Below, piece by piece: positions 1 to 9,545 of a stretch of 64,000 nt of DNA; positions within the stretch are counted from its first letter, which is position 1, and each line of letters opens with the position of its first letter. Location: contig CP034537.1 of assembly GCA_004000515.1 (NCBI GenBank), positions 2,613,501 to 2,677,500 of the forward strand. Direction: 5' to 3'. The position numbers and the translations under genes were made by a program. This DNA is from Pseudomonas poae (lineage in GTDB: Bacteria > Pseudomonadota > Gammaproteobacteria > Pseudomonadales > Pseudomonadaceae). The notes beneath the pieces were generated by a model. It was not told the DNA's origin. It did no database searches and saw only the letters and a list, made by a program, of their open reading frames with translations.

Positions 1-105
1 AAATTCCTGCTGGGCAAGGATGGACGAGTGCTGGCGCGCTTCTCGCCACGCACCGCGCCGGATGATCCCTCCATCGTCCAAGCCATCGAAAAAGCCCTGA
101 GCTGA
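1..105 (+). CDS. Glutathione peroxidase family protein (C-terminal fragment)
   Basis: Only the last 34 codons are in the window; the gene begins upstream. The readable part begins KFLLGKDGRVLARFSP and ends EKALS. This fits the C-terminus of the thioredoxin-fold glutathione peroxidase (BtuE/Gpx) family, where a KFL-(I/V)-x-(R/K)-(D/E)-G strand precedes a final helix. The family reduces hydrogen and lipid peroxides in the cytoplasm or periplasm with thioredoxin or glutathione. The catalytic Cys lies outside the window, so the call rests on this tail and on neighbours (OYE, glycosyltransferase, cysZ, trxB) that I recall in a similar order in P. aeruginosa PA0838-PA0849. Confidence 0.7.
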   Translation, partial: KFLLGKDGRVLARFSPRTAPDDPSIVQAIEKALS

Positions 106-116
106 ACACATCTCCT

Positions 117-146
117 TGTGGCGAGGGAGCTTGCTCCCTCGCCACA
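117..146. repeat. REP-like perfect hairpin
   Basis: Two 14-base arms (tgtggcgagggagc and its exact complement) are separated by only two bases. This is a common short Pseudomonas extragenic palindrome of the GCGAGGGAGCTTGCTC type. It sits 12 bases after the peroxidase stop and could also act as a transcript-end hairpin, though no T tract follows. Confidence 0.75.
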
Positions 147-268
147 GGTAAGTGTCCATTGACTACCCTCGCTTTTACCCCTTAATCACTCAAATCAATA
201 GTGATGTTCAAGGGCGTGCGCGACCAATATTATCCACGTCATAAACCCGCCTTACGTGGAGCATCCCT

Positions 269-1372
269 ATGCCTGTCCAAGCCTTGTTCAAACCGTTCCA
301 GCTCGGTGCATTGCAATTGTCGACCCGCGTAGTCATGGCGCCCATGACCCGCTCGTTCTCCCCGGGTGGCGTACCCAACTCCAAAGTTATCGAGTACTAC
401 CGCCGCCGCGCTGCCGCCGGTGTCGGCCTGATCATCACCGAGGGCACCGTGGTCGGCCACCCAGCCTCCAACGGCTACCCCAACGTTCCGCATTTCTACG
501 GTGAAGCGGCGTTGGCCGGCTGGAAGAAAGTCGTCGACGCGGTGCACGCCGAAGGCGGCAAAATCGTTCCGCAACTGTGGCACGTGGGCAGTGTGCGCCG
601 TGTCGGCACCGAGCCTGACGCCAGCGTGCCGGCCTACGGCCCGATGGAAAAACTCAAGGACGGCAATGTGGTCGTCCATGGCATGACCCAGCAAGACATC
701 AAAGACGTGATCAACGCCTTCGCCCAGGCTGCCAAGGATGCCCAGAGCATCGGCATGGACGGTGTGGAGATTCACGGCGCCCACGGCTACCTGGTGGACC
801 AGTTCTTCTGGGAAGGCAGCAACCAGCGCACCGACGAATACGGCGGCAGCTTGGCCAACCGTTCGCGCTTTGCCATTGAGCTGATCCAGGCGACCCGCGC
901 AGCGGTAGGCCCTGACTTTCCGATCATCTTCCGTTTCTCGCAGTGGAAGCAGCAGGACTACACCGCCCGCCTTGTGCAAACCCCTGACGCGCTGGGTGAA
1001 TTCCTCAAGCCGTTGTCTGACGCTGGCGTGGACATTTTCCACTGCTCCACCCGTCGTTTCTGGGAGCCGGAATTCGAAGGTTCCGACCTCAACCTCGCCG
1101 GCTGGACCCGCCAGCTCACCGGCAAACCGACCATCACTGTTGGCAGCGTCGGGCTGGACGGCGAGTTCCTGCAATTTATGGTCAACACTGACAAAGTCGC
1201 GCAGCCGGCCAGCCTGGAAAAACTGCTGGAGCGCCTGAACAACGACGAGTTCGACCTGGTTGCCGTGGGTCGTGCACTGCTGGTGGACCCAGACTGGGCA
1301 GTCAAAGTGCGCGAAGGGCGCGAGAGCGACATCTTACCGTTCAGTCGTGAGGCGTTGACGACCCTGGTGTAA
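269..1372 (+). CDS. NADH:flavin oxidoreductase, Old Yellow Enzyme family
   Basis: The 367-residue protein is a single FMN-binding beta/alpha barrel. Members use NAD(P)H to reduce activated C=C bonds or nitro groups, as in the NemA/XenB/YqjM enzymes, in the cytoplasm. Visible signatures are the N-terminal LFKPFQLGAL strand, QLWH near residue 102, the substrate-binding pair in IHGAHGYL (His169 and His172, Tyr174), and the following DQFFW...DEYGGS barrel motif. A TGGAG ribosome site lies just before the ATG. The gene converges on the glycosyltransferase, and the two ends overlap by about 30 bases. The physiological substrate cannot be told from sequence. Confidence 0.9.
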   Translation: MPVQALFKPFQLGALQLSTRVVMAPMTRSFSPGGVPNSKVIEYYRRRAAAGVGLIITEGTVVGHPASNGYPNVPHFYGEAALAGWKKVVDAVHAEGGKIVPQLWHVGSVRRVGTEPDASVPAYGPMEKLKDGNVVVHGMTQQDIKDVINAFAQAAKDAQSIGMDGVEIHGAHGYLVDQFFWEGSNQRTDEYGGSLANRSRFAIELIQATRAAVGPDFPIIFRFSQWKQQDYTARLVQTPDALGEFLKPLSDAGVDIFHCSTRRFWEPEFEGSDLNLAGWTRQLTGKPTITVGSVGLDGEFLQFMVNTDKVAQPASLEKLLERLNNDEFDLVAVGRALLVDPDWAVKVREGRESDILPFSREALTTLV

Positions 1373-2543
1373 TGGGCGAGAGGACGGGCAGTGGATGCCC
1401 GTCCTTGCACACGCCCCGCAACTGGCGTTCAAACTGCTCGATAATCGCCGGCCAGCCCTGGCGGCTGGCATGCTGGCGCGCATTCAGGCGCATGCGGCGC
1501 AAGCTTTCGGCGTCCTCCAGCAACCAATTGGCGGCATCACAAAAAGCGCCCTCATCACCCGGCATTGCCAGCACACCGTTGTAGCCGTGGCGAATATGCT
1601 GGGTCGCAGCGGCCTGGTCATAGGCCACCACGCCCAACCCTGACGCCATCGCTTCCAGCACCACGTTGCCGAAGGTTTCAGTGAGGCTGGGGAACAGGAA
1701 CACATCGCCCGATGCGTAATGCCGTGCCAGCTCTTCGCCGCGCAAGGTACCGCAGAAAATCGCCTCTGGCAGCTCCTTTTCCAGCGTTGCCCGTTGCGGG
1801 CCGTCGCCGACGATGATCAGTTTCATCTGGCGCAATGGATAGGTGTCCTGCAGCGTCTCGAAGCAGCGCTTGAGCAAACCGAGGTTCTTTTCCTGCGCCA
1901 ATCGGCCCACATAAAGCACCGCGGTTTGCTCACTGTTCAAAGCCCAGCTTTCCCGCAGCGCGTTATCGCGTTTTGCCGGATGGAACAATTGACTGTCCAC
2001 CCCGCGCGCCAACATCCCCAGGCGCTCGAAATGTCGTCGCTCCAATTCCAGGCGCTGGCTGGCGCTGGGCACCAGGGTCAAGGTCGAACGGTTGTGGAAC
2101 CAGCGCAGATAGTGAGTGACCATCCGGCTCAGCATGCTCAAGCCGTATTGGTTCGAGTACTGCTGGAAGTTGGTGTGAAAGCCGCTGACCACGCTGATTC
2201 CTAGGCGGCGGGCTGCACGCAAAGCCGATAGCCCCAGAGGACCCTCTGTCGCGATGTACAGCACGTCCGGACGCTGACGGGTCCAGCGCCGCAGCAGTTT
2301 ATGCATCGACGATTGGCCCCATTGCAGGCCCGGGTAACCCGGTAGCGGCCAGCCACGGCATAGCAGCAACTCGTCGTCACTGGGGCGGCTCTGGTCGCTG
2401 CCCTGGCGCGGGCGCACCAGCTCGACCTGATGGCCGCGTGCGCGTAAACCCTCGCACAGGCGGCCAAGGGTATTGGCCACCCCGTTGATCTCCGGCGGGA
2501 AGGTTTCGGTAATCAGAGTGATGTGAAGCGAGGCTGTCGTCAT
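1341..2543 (-). CDS. Glycosyltransferase, GT4 family
   Basis: A GT-B fold retaining sugar transferase of 400 residues. The N-terminal domain opens with ITETFPPEINGVANT, typical of GT4 mannosyl/glucosyltransferases. The C-terminal nucleotide-sugar domain contains LYVGRLAQEKNL, GDGPQR and the EX7E signature in ETFGNVVLE. I chose the internal Met (MTTASLHITL) because the GT4 domain begins right there; an ATG 33 bases upstream is also open. The last ~25 residues overlap the oxidoreductase gene and look non-conserved, so the true stop may be a little earlier. Donor and acceptor are unknown. An equivalent gene lies near cysZ/trxB in P. aeruginosa, from memory. Confidence 0.85.
   Translation of the reverse strand: MTTASLHITLITETFPPEINGVANTLGRLCEGLRARGHQVELVRPRQGSDQSRPSDDELLLCRGWPLPGYPGLQWGQSSMHKLLRRWTRQRPDVLYIATEGPLGLSALRAARRLGISVVSGFHTNFQQYSNQYGLSMLSRMVTHYLRWFHNRSTLTLVPSASQRLELERRHFERLGMLARGVDSQLFHPAKRDNALRESWALNSEQTAVLYVGRLAQEKNLGLLKRCFETLQDTYPLRQMKLIIVGDGPQRATLEKELPEAIFCGTLRGEELARHYASGDVFLFPSLTETFGNVVLEAMASGLGVVAYDQAAATQHIRHGYNGVLAMPGDEGAFCDAANWLLEDAESLRRMRLNARQHASRQGWPAIIEQFERQLRGVCKDGHPLPVLSPITPGSSTPHD
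1382..1404. terminator. Hairpin between convergent genes
   Basis: The arms ggacgggca and tgcccgtcc flank a five-base loop just beyond the oxidoreductase stop. No long T tract follows, so termination is only inferred. The hairpin lies inside the annotated 3' end of the opposing glycosyltransferase gene. Confidence 0.4.
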
Positions 2544-2597
2544 GACCCACAGTGTCACCGTGGGCCATGTCGTCATTGTGTCATTGGGATGATGGAT

Positions 2598-3362
2598 TTA
2601 TGACTTGGCTACAGTCTGCCGTGCCATCGCCTCGGCGCCTTGCTCACGCACCCAGAACAACGTCGCCCCGGCCACTGCCGCCGGCATCATCAGCAGGTTG
2701 ACCACCGGCACCAGCAACACCAGGTAAACGATGCCGCCGAAGCTCATGCTCTGCCAGCGTTTCTGGCGCAGCCAGGCAAGCATTTCGTTCCAGCCCAGCT
2801 TGTGGTTGTCGGCCGGGTAGTCGATGTATTGGATAGCCATCATCCAAACGCCAAACAGCAGCCACAACGGCGCTGCGACCAGGTTGACCACCGGAATGAA
2901 CGACAGGATAAACAGGCCGATGGCCCGGGGCAGGAAGTAGCCCAGCTTGCGCATTTCGCGCGCCAGGGTACGCGGCACCATGGCAATCAGCTCGCCCCAG
3001 CTGAAAGCCGGGAAGTCATCGGTGCCTCGCACCACCACTTCGACTTTCTCCGAGAGAAAGCCGTTGAACGGTGCGGCGATGATGTTGGCAAGCATGGTGA
3101 AGGTGAAAAACACCATCAGCACCACCAGCACCACGAACAACGGCCACAGCAGGTAATTCAAAAAGCTCAGCCAACTCGGCAACGTCGGCATCAGGGTATC
3201 GACCCACAGGCTGAACTGATGGCCGGCGAAATAAATCAAGCCGACGAACAGCACCAGGTTGATCGCCAGCGGCAGCAACACAAACAGCCGCAAGCCTGGG
3301 CTCAACACCAGTTTGAGGCCTTCACGCAGGTATTGCGGGCCAGAAAGAGCAGGGGCGGGCAT
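2598..3362 (-). CDS. cysZ: CysZ sulfate transporter (EI24 family)
   Basis: A 254-residue inner-membrane protein of the CysZ/EI24 family, which mediates sulfate entry for cysteine biosynthesis. Features are the amphipathic start [19 protein letters not shown], a pair of hydrophobic segments near residues 25-85, and the [16 protein letters not shown] and [13 protein letters not shown] loops followed by two more membrane spans. The start at MPAPALSG is preceded by GGAG at good spacing; the open frame continues 40 codons upstream but without family similarity. It is divergent from trxB. Confidence 0.9.
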   Translation of the reverse strand: MPAPALSGPQYLREGLKLVLSPGLRLFVLLPLAINLVLFVGLIYFAGHQFSLWVDTLMPTLPSWLSFLNYLLWPLFVVLVVLMVFFTFTMLANIIAAPFNGFLSEKVEVVVRGTDDFPAFSWGELIAMVPRTLAREMRKLGYFLPRAIGLFILSFIPVVNLVAAPLWLLFGVWMMAIQYIDYPADNHKLGWNEMLAWLRQKRWQSMSFGGIVYLVLLVPVVNLLMMPAAVAGATLFWVREQGAEAMARQTVAKS

Positions 3363-3640
3363 GGAAAACTCCGAGCAAAGGGGCGAACGCGCCGACCTTA
3401 CCGGCTTTGCCACACAGGCGAAAGCGGCGACATCAGCTGTAACAAACGCGTCGATCAACCGACTCGACTGCATAGAGACCACCTATGAGCTGGATTGTTA
3501 TTCCGTATTTCCTTAATCTTGCCCCCCTCTATACGCTGCACCCATTATTTTTCAGGACGTGCGAGTTCAAGCCTTCCCAAGTGCTTCGCGGTCCTTTTTT
3601 ATTCCAGCCGCCTTGTTGTCCGGGTGGTCGATAGGAGTGA

Positions 3641-4605
<965 letters not shown>

Positions 4606-4617
4606 ACCCGTTGAACT

Positions 4618-4645
4618 AAAAAACCGGCTGCGAGGCCGGTTTTTT
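4618..4645 (+). terminator. Rho-independent terminator of trxB
   Basis: The stem aaaccggc...gccggttttttt has a short GC-rich arm pair followed by six T residues, 13 bases past the trxB stop. Confidence 0.9.
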
Positions 4646-4678
4646 GTGTCCGCAATTCAAACAACACCACAGGATAAA

Positions 4679-4751
4679 TGTGGGAGCTGGCTTGCCTGCG
4701 ATAGCGGTGTGTCAGCCACCACCGCCATCGCGGGCAAGCCCGGCTCCCACA
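4679..4751. repeat. REPIN (paired inverted REP sequences)
   Basis: It begins with tgtgggagctggcttgcc and ends with the near-complement ggcaagcccggctccca, with about 35 bases between. This is the Pseudomonas fluorescens-type REP doublet. It lies between convergent trxB and hopJ. Confidence 0.9.
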
Positions 4752-4773
4752 TTGACCGAGTTCTGCTCTTGGA

Positions 4774-5113
4774 TCAGCGGCGGGTCAGGGGTTGTGCCGT
4801 GAACTTCACCCCGGCCAGACCATGCGCAATCAACGCACGGATGTTGCCATGGTCACTCCCCCTCAGGCGTCGCCACCACAGAACGGTAATGCTCGCCAAA
4901 CGCCAGCAACGCTTCCTGGTCAGTCAAGCCTTCCAGCAACGCCAAACCCAACGTCTTGCACGACCCTTCATTCTGTCCAGCAGCGTTTTCCACGTCGCCA
5001 TTGGTGAAGGCTTGTGGCTGGTAGTCGTAACTTGCGGCCACAAACGCCAAGGTGTCGGCAAAAACGTGTTCGCCGCTATTGAGGCTGGCGCGCAGGGCAT
5101 TCAAATCAGTCAT
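4774..5113 (-). CDS. hopJ: HopJ family type III effector-like protein (one-base frameshift)
   Basis: The protein matches the HopJ family: MTDLNALRASLNSGEHVF at the N-terminus, DYQPQAFTNGDVENAAG in the middle. HopJ was named from P. syringae effectors, but homologues are common in non-pathogens, so secretion is not implied. The run of five G (C on the plus strand, 4858-4862) should be four: removing one gives a frame ending ATPEGSDHGNIRAL...PLTRR, 112 residues. Without it the protein stops early after PEGE. It overlaps the DUF1244 gene by 8 bases and is last in the folM-folE-folX transcript. The function in this operon is unknown. Confidence 0.82.
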
Positions 5114-5402
5114 GGGTTTTTCCTTTGGCGAACGCCGCTTGTTGGTCGGCGCTGGCTTCTTTCTGGTATTGGGCTTTCCACTCGGCGTACGGCATGCCGT
5201 ACACCACTTCGCGGGCGTCATCGAGGCTCAGCTCGATATGGCGCTCATCGGCCTCGGCCTTGTACCACTTGGACAAGCAGTTACGGCAGAAACCGGAGAG
5301 GTTCATCAGGTCGATGTTCTGCACATCCTTGCGGCTGTCCAGGTGCGCCACCAGCCGGCGGAAGGCGGCGGCTTCGAGTTCGAGGCGTTGTTGGTCGTTC
5401 AT
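5106..5402 (-). CDS. DUF1244 family protein
   Basis: A small cytoplasmic protein of 98 residues starting MNDQQRLELEAAAFRRLV, with the family signature NLSGFCRNCLSKWY (a CxxC pair near residues 41-44) and GMPYAEWKAQYQ. No biochemical role is known to me. A GTG three codons upstream could also serve as start. It sits 23 bases after folX and overlaps hopJ, so it is probably cotranscribed with the pterin genes. Confidence 0.85.
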   Translation of the reverse strand: MNDQQRLELEAAAFRRLVAHLDSRKDVQNIDLMNLSGFCRNCLSKWYKAEADERHIELSLDDAREVVYGMPYAEWKAQYQKEASADQQAAFAKGKTHD

Positions 5403-5425
5403 AGGGTTCACGCAAATCTCTAGAG

Positions 5426-5797
5426 TTAGCGGCTGGCCGCCAGGGTAATCGACACCGACTCGGCAAAGCGCAGCGCATGGGGCTTGTCCACTTCGACTTC
5501 GGCGTACAGCACCGATTCATTGCCCATCACCAGGTCCAGCAGTTCCTGGGTCAGGCGCTCCAGCAGGGCGAAGCGGTTGCCCTCGACGTGAGCAATGATC
5601 GCTTTGGTGATGGTGCGGTAGTTCAGCGCGTGGTCGATGTCATTGTCGCGCACGGCGTCCTGCGCGGCATACAGGATGGTCAGGTTGATCAGCACATCCT
5701 GCTTGTTGAGGATCTCGTCCTCATTGATGCCGATGTAGGTGCGCAGGCACAGGTCCTTGACCCGGATGCGCGCCATGCCTGGTTGAAGTTGTGGCAT
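5426..5797 (-). CDS. folX: Dihydroneopterin triphosphate 2'-epimerase FolX
   Basis: A 123-residue tunnelling-fold (T-fold) enzyme of the FolB/FolX family. FolX epimerises 7,8-dihydroneopterin triphosphate to the monapterin form, the precursor of tetrahydromonapterin, cofactor for phenylalanine hydroxylase in Pseudomonas. Visible signatures are [21 protein letters not shown] and [16 protein letters not shown]. The start at MPQLQPG lies 2 bases after the folE stop. FolX rather than FolB is favoured by folE and folM as neighbours and by the N-terminal sequence. Confidence 0.9.
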   Translation of the reverse strand: MPQLQPGMARIRVKDLCLRTYIGINEDEILNKQDVLINLTILYAAQDAVRDNDIDHALNYRTITKAIIAHVEGNRFALLERLTQELLDLVMGNESVLYAEVEVDKPHALRFAESVSITLAASR

Positions 5798-5799
5798 TG

Positions 5800-6360
5800 C
5801 TACTTGCTCCGTCCGATCAGTTGCAGGAACTCCATGCGCGTGGTGTTCGATTCGCGGAACGCGCCGAGCATCACCGAGGTGTTCATGGTTGAATTCTGTT
5901 TTTCCACGCCGCGCATCATCATGCACATGTGCTTGGCTTCGATCACCACCGCCACGCCGGCGGCCTGGGTCACGGACTGGATGGCGTCGGCGATTTGCCG
6001 CGTGAGGTTTTCCTGGATCTGCAGGCGCCGCGCATACATGTCGACGATGCGCGCCAATTTCGACAGGCCCAGCACCTTGCCGGTCGGAATATAGGCCACG
6101 TGGGCCTTGCCGATAAAGGGCAGCAGATGATGCTCACACAGCGAGTACAACTCGATGTCCTTGAGGATCACCATCTCGTCGTTGTCGGAGGTGAACAGTG
6201 CGCCGTTGACGATTTCTTCCAGGTTCTGCTCGTAGCCATGGCACAGGTACTGCATCGCCTTGGCGGCACGCTTAGGGGTGTCGAGCAGGCCTTCACGCTC
6301 CGGGTCTTCGCCCAGGCCTTTGAGAATCTCGCGGTAGTGTTGGGGCAGGGATAAGGTCAT
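5800..6360 (-). CDS. folE: GTP cyclohydrolase I FolE
   Basis: This enzyme converts GTP to 7,8-dihydroneopterin triphosphate plus formate, the first step to folate and monapterin, as a cytoplasmic decamer. The 186-residue protein carries the zinc ligands Cys75 and His78 in CEHHLLPF and Cys146 in HMCMMMRG, plus the [20 protein letters not shown] signature. It is a short type I FolE, one of the paralogues usual in Pseudomonas. It lies between folM and folX with short gaps. In P. putida a folE gene is light-induced through PplR/LOV regulators, which matches the sensors found next door, though no such control is shown here. Confidence 0.95.
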   Translation of the reverse strand: MTLSLPQHYREILKGLGEDPEREGLLDTPKRAAKAMQYLCHGYEQNLEEIVNGALFTSDNDEMVILKDIELYSLCEHHLLPFIGKAHVAYIPTGKVLGLSKLARIVDMYARRLQIQENLTRQIADAIQSVTQAAGVAVVIEAKHMCMMMRGVEKQNSTMNTSVMLGAFRESNTTRMEFLQLIGRSK

Positions 6361-6380
6361 ACAACATCCTCACAAACGGC

Positions 6381-7090
6381 TTACTTGATATGCCGCCCGC
6401 CGTTGACGGTCAGGGTGGTACCGGTGACATAAGGGTTATCCAGCAGGTAACGCACGCTCTGGTAGATCACCTCGGGCCCGGGTTCGATGCCCAGTGCCGA
6501 CTTGGCCAGCACCTTGGCGCGGTAGGCCGCGTCATCGCCTTCGTTGAACATCACCATTGCCGGGGCAATGCCGTTGACCTTGATCGACGGCGCGAACTGC
6601 GCGGCGAACGACAGCGTGAGGCTGTCGAGCCCGGCCTTGGTGGCGCAATAGGCGATGTGCTGGCGGCTACCCTGCGCACCACGTCATCGCTGATATGCAC
6701 GATGTCGGCGGGTGTCGAGCGTTGCAGCAAGGGTGAACAATGCAGGTTGATCAGGTACGGCGCAAGCATGTGCACGCTGAACATGTCGGTAAACGCGCGG
6801 CTTTCTTCGCCAGGCGTTTCTGCGATCCAGGCCGAGGCGTTGTGGATGATTGCGCGCAGGCTTTGGGTGTGGGTGTTCAGCGTTGCGATAAACGCCAGGA
6901 TGCCGGCCTCATTGGAGAAATCGGCAAACACACCGATCGCGCCGCGTTCGCGCAAGGCTTGCACGCCGGGGCGTTCGCTGCGGTAGCTGAAAATCACCGA
7001 GTGGCCTTCGTCCAGCAAGCGCTGGGCGCAATGCAGGCCGACACGCTGGCCGGCGCTGGTGATCAGGATCGGGGCGTTCGTTGCAGTCAT
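6381..7090 (-). CDS. folM: Dihydromonapterin reductase FolM (one-base frameshift)
   Basis: A short-chain dehydrogenase of 236 residues after repair. It reduces dihydromonapterin to tetrahydromonapterin with NADPH. The N-terminus PILITSAGQRVGLHCAQRLL holds the nucleotide-binding turn and IIHNASAW the NNAG-equivalent. The frame is lost after DIVHISDDVVRR. One G is missing in a run (plus-strand CCC at 6670-6672 should be four), and with it the frame continues GSSQHIAYCATKAGL, giving the catalytic YxxxK, and ends VNGGRHIK. First gene of the folM-folE-folX-DUF1244-hopJ run; it starts at the ATG at 7090. Confidence 0.88.
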
Positions 7091-7145
7091 GGAGGGCTCG
7101 ATTCGCTGGCAGGCTCAAATCATACCAGCGACCGGGCCCCTGTAC

Positions 7146-7706
7146 TCACGCGGCGGCTTCGGTGGCCTTGCGCGGTGTGGGCGTGGGGTGCAGCCAGTTG
7201 GCCAGCAGGTGAGTCGACAGCGGAATGAACAAGTAAACCATCAGCGGCGTGAGGGCCAGGGTGCTGACGAACACACGGGGGAGCAGGTCCAACTCACTGA
7301 GCAACGGGCCCAGTACAAAGTTGAAGATCAGCGACACCGGAAAAAACGCCAGCCAGATCGCCACGGCTTGTTTCCAGCGTGGCGGGCGTGCGCCGACTGC
7401 GCCGAACCAGCCATCAATGCCACTCACGCGATGTTCCGATGGGTTGGCAAACAGCTCGCTGCCACGGCTTAACCAGGTACTGCGCGAGGCGGAGAATTCC
7501 CAGGCATGCAGGGTCTTCTCATCGGCGAAGCGGAAAATGATCTGGAACTCATCATCATTGGGCGGCGGGGCAAGTACGCCCGAACCCAGGTAACCGGGGA
7601 AGTCGGTGGCCAATTGCTCGCCTTCACGCAGCCAGGCCATCAATTCTTCGTAGCGACCCTTGGCCACGCGACGCGCAACCATCAGGGTGACGGGAGAGGT
7701 AGACAT
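7146..7706 (-). CDS. Antibiotic biosynthesis monooxygenase-like (ABM) membrane protein
   Basis: The first ~100 residues form a dimeric ferredoxin-like ABM fold (VTLMVARRVAKGRYEELMAWL, then FQIIFRFADEKTLHAWE). The rest has two hydrophobic helices (AVAIWLAFFPVSLIFNFVLG and FVSTLALTPLMVYLFIPL), so the protein is probably anchored in the inner membrane. I chose the start MSTSPVTLM, giving 186 residues. Such ABM-plus-two-helix proteins are common in Pseudomonas and uncharacterised. It is divergent from the MerR regulator, with paired GGTGCAC sites between them, so it may be a target of that regulator. Confidence 0.8.
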   Translation of the reverse strand: MSTSPVTLMVARRVAKGRYEELMAWLREGEQLATDFPGYLGSGVLAPPPNDDEFQIIFRFADEKTLHAWEFSASRSTWLSRGSELFANPSEHRVSGIDGWFGAVGARPPRWKQAVAIWLAFFPVSLIFNFVLGPLLSELDLLPRVFVSTLALTPLMVYLFIPLSTHLLANWLHPTPTPRKATEAAA

Positions 7707-7726
7707 TGTGTATCTCCGTATTTGTG

Positions 7727-7754
7727 GGTGCACTTGACCGGGTAGGCGGTGCAC
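7727..7754. promoter_or_regulatory. Paired GGTGCAC repeats, candidate operator
   Basis: GGTGCAC occurs at 7727-7733 and again at 7748-7754, exactly 21 bases apart (two helical turns), each containing the palindrome GTGCAC. The pair lies in the 216-base gap between the divergent ABM-like gene and the MerR regulator. The published P. putida PplR1 box is a TGTACA-like direct repeat with 18-base period, so this is similar in style but not a match. Confidence 0.35.
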
Positions 7755-7922
7755 CAGGCATAGCGGCGGGTAGAGCTGCTACGCTTGAAAAAAGCAGGCA
7801 AGGATTATTCCTGTTTTGCCAAAATACGCCAGACACTTCTGACGGACCGCCGAAAACCTTGAATCAGGTGCGCTAAACAGCGTTAAATGCGACCCTCCCT
7901 ACATGGACGTTTTCGACTCCAG

Positions 7923-8878
7923 ATGCCCGAAATCACTGCTCCTCTTCGCGAAACCGCATCCGCTATCCACGGCGATAGCGAGGTGTTGTTCCCGATTCGC
8001 GAAGTTGCGCGCATGACAGGCGTGAACCCCGTCACACTGCGCGCCTGGGAACGGCGCTACGGTTTGATCCAGCCGGTTCGCACCGAAAGTGGGCATCGGC
8101 TGTACTCAAGCACTGATATCGACACCGTGCACCGCATCCTCGATTGGATCGAGCGCGGCGTTGCGGTGAGCAAAGTCGGGAGAATCCTTGCCCGTGACGC
8201 TCAGCACGCCGAAACTGCTGCGCTCGCAAGAGCTGACACGGAGGTGGACTGGAGCCAGTGGCAGAGCCAACTGCGCTCGGCCGTCAGCGCCTTCGACGAC
8301 CGTCAACTCGACCGGCTCTACGGCCAGATCTTCTGCGCCTATCCCATCGACGTGGTGTTTGAAGATATTTTGATGCCGCTGTGGCAACAGTTGCTGCGTC
8401 ATCAGGGCCACTTTGGCCAAGCCAGTGAATGGCTGTTCTACGACAACTTCCTGCGTTCACGCACTGCCCAACGCCTGCAACTGGCCTGTGCTGCGCCGGT
8501 GCCCAGGGTACTGCTGTCGGCCATTGCCGGAGAGTGCCGTGAGCTGGAACTACTGGTGGCCGGTGTGTTGATGTCGGGAGAGAAATACTCGGTCAAGGTG
8601 GTCGGTGTCGGCCAGCCTTTCGATGAACTGACGCTGGTGTGTGAAAAGACCCGCCCCCAGGCGCTGGTGCTTTTTCCAACCGCTCCCCGAGTAGCGAGCT
8701 GCCGCTGCGGCTCCAGCGCCTGGCGCTGACGTTGGATTGTCCCTTGCTGCTGGCCGGCGATGCGTCAGACCTGATCCAGCCCGACTTGTCGGGTTCTTCC
8801 ATCGGCTGCCTGGGCAATGAAGGGCGCTTGATGCAGCGCCGCTTGCAGCAGTTTCTAAGTGGTCACCTGGACACCTGA
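7923..8878 (+). CDS. MerR family regulator, LitR/PplR-like (one-base frameshift)
   Basis: The N-terminal winged helix is plain: FPIREVARMTGVNPVTLRAWERRYGLI, then ESGHRLYSSTDI. The remainder resembles the helical and cobalamin-like sensor region of LitR/CarH/MlrA regulators. I see no DxHxxG B12-binding motif, as expected for class II LitR. The frame breaks at the T run 8671-8675; adding one T lets it continue LVLFSNRSPSSELPLRLQRL to a stop at 8876, giving 318 residues. I took the Met of MPEITAPL as start. A short LOV photoreceptor lies 0.7 kb away. In P. putida, PplR and SB-LOV pairs control light-induced genes, so the same role is inferred. Confidence 0.78.
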
Positions 8879-8880
8879 TC

Positions 8881-9487
8881 TCAGGCGTGGACTTCGGGGT
8901 GCACCAGGCGGTGCTGATGCAGGATGAACTGGCGCAGGCGCTCGGTTTCGTCGGCATCGGCCTGGCTTAGCCGATAGGCGAACAGCCCGCGCGCGGTTTC
9001 GCGCTCGAACGTCCCGCGCAGCGCAATGCGCTCATAGCCCGAAGGACTGAACCACAGGGAGAAGGTTTTGGGCGGTTTGACCCGGCCACGTATCTCAACC
9101 AACACACCCTTGAACGACACTTCATGCACCCACAACGCGCTGGCGTGCCCCCTGATGTTTTCCAGCGCCACCGCTGCTTCCAGCGCCAGGCGCCACGGGC
9201 GAATCATGGGGCCGTCTTCGAAGATCGTCGGCACGCCCAGGCGCAGGTGCACCGCGTGAAACTCATCTTCCACCAGATGCAGGGGGGAACGTGAGTTGCT
9301 GGTTGTCGAACTGCGCCTGGATCGTCACGTGGTCGTGGGCGGCCAGGCGAGTGAGCAAATCACGAATCTGTGCGCCGCCGTTGACGGTCAGGCTCGACGA
9401 TGCATCCCGCAGGTTGAGCTGCGGGTTGTGGTGCATCATCTGAATGAAATCCAGCTCGTCCTGCGTCAACAATGTGTCGCGTTGCAT
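8881..9487 (-). CDS. PilZ/YcgR-like protein (one-base frameshift)
   Basis: Two open frames join into one 201-residue protein when the run of six G at 9282-9287 is reduced to five. The N-terminal part (MQRDTLLTQDELDFIQMM...) resembles the YcgR N-domain, and the C-terminal part is a PilZ-like barrel with RPWRLAL as the RxxxR-type segment and EVSFKGVLVE in place of D/NxSxxG. The acidic Glu in that motif makes c-di-GMP binding uncertain. YcgR-type proteins act as motility brakes. It ends two bases past the MerR stop, tail to tail, and is upstream of nothing obvious in the flagellar system. Confidence 0.7.
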
Positions 9488-9545
9488 GGGGCTTGCTCAA
9501 GGGCTAAGTGTTAAAACGCCATTATCCTCTTAATGACCGTTTTTT

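Noticed and set aside
4679..4751. REPIN doublets as CRISPR-like or insertion-sequence ends
   Set aside because: There are no regularly spaced direct repeats or spacers, and the arms match Pseudomonas REP sequences rather than transposon ends.
4774..5113. HopJ as evidence of a type III secretion locus
   Set aside because: No secretion or chaperone genes and no Hrp-type promoter context are present; the family is widespread outside pathogens.
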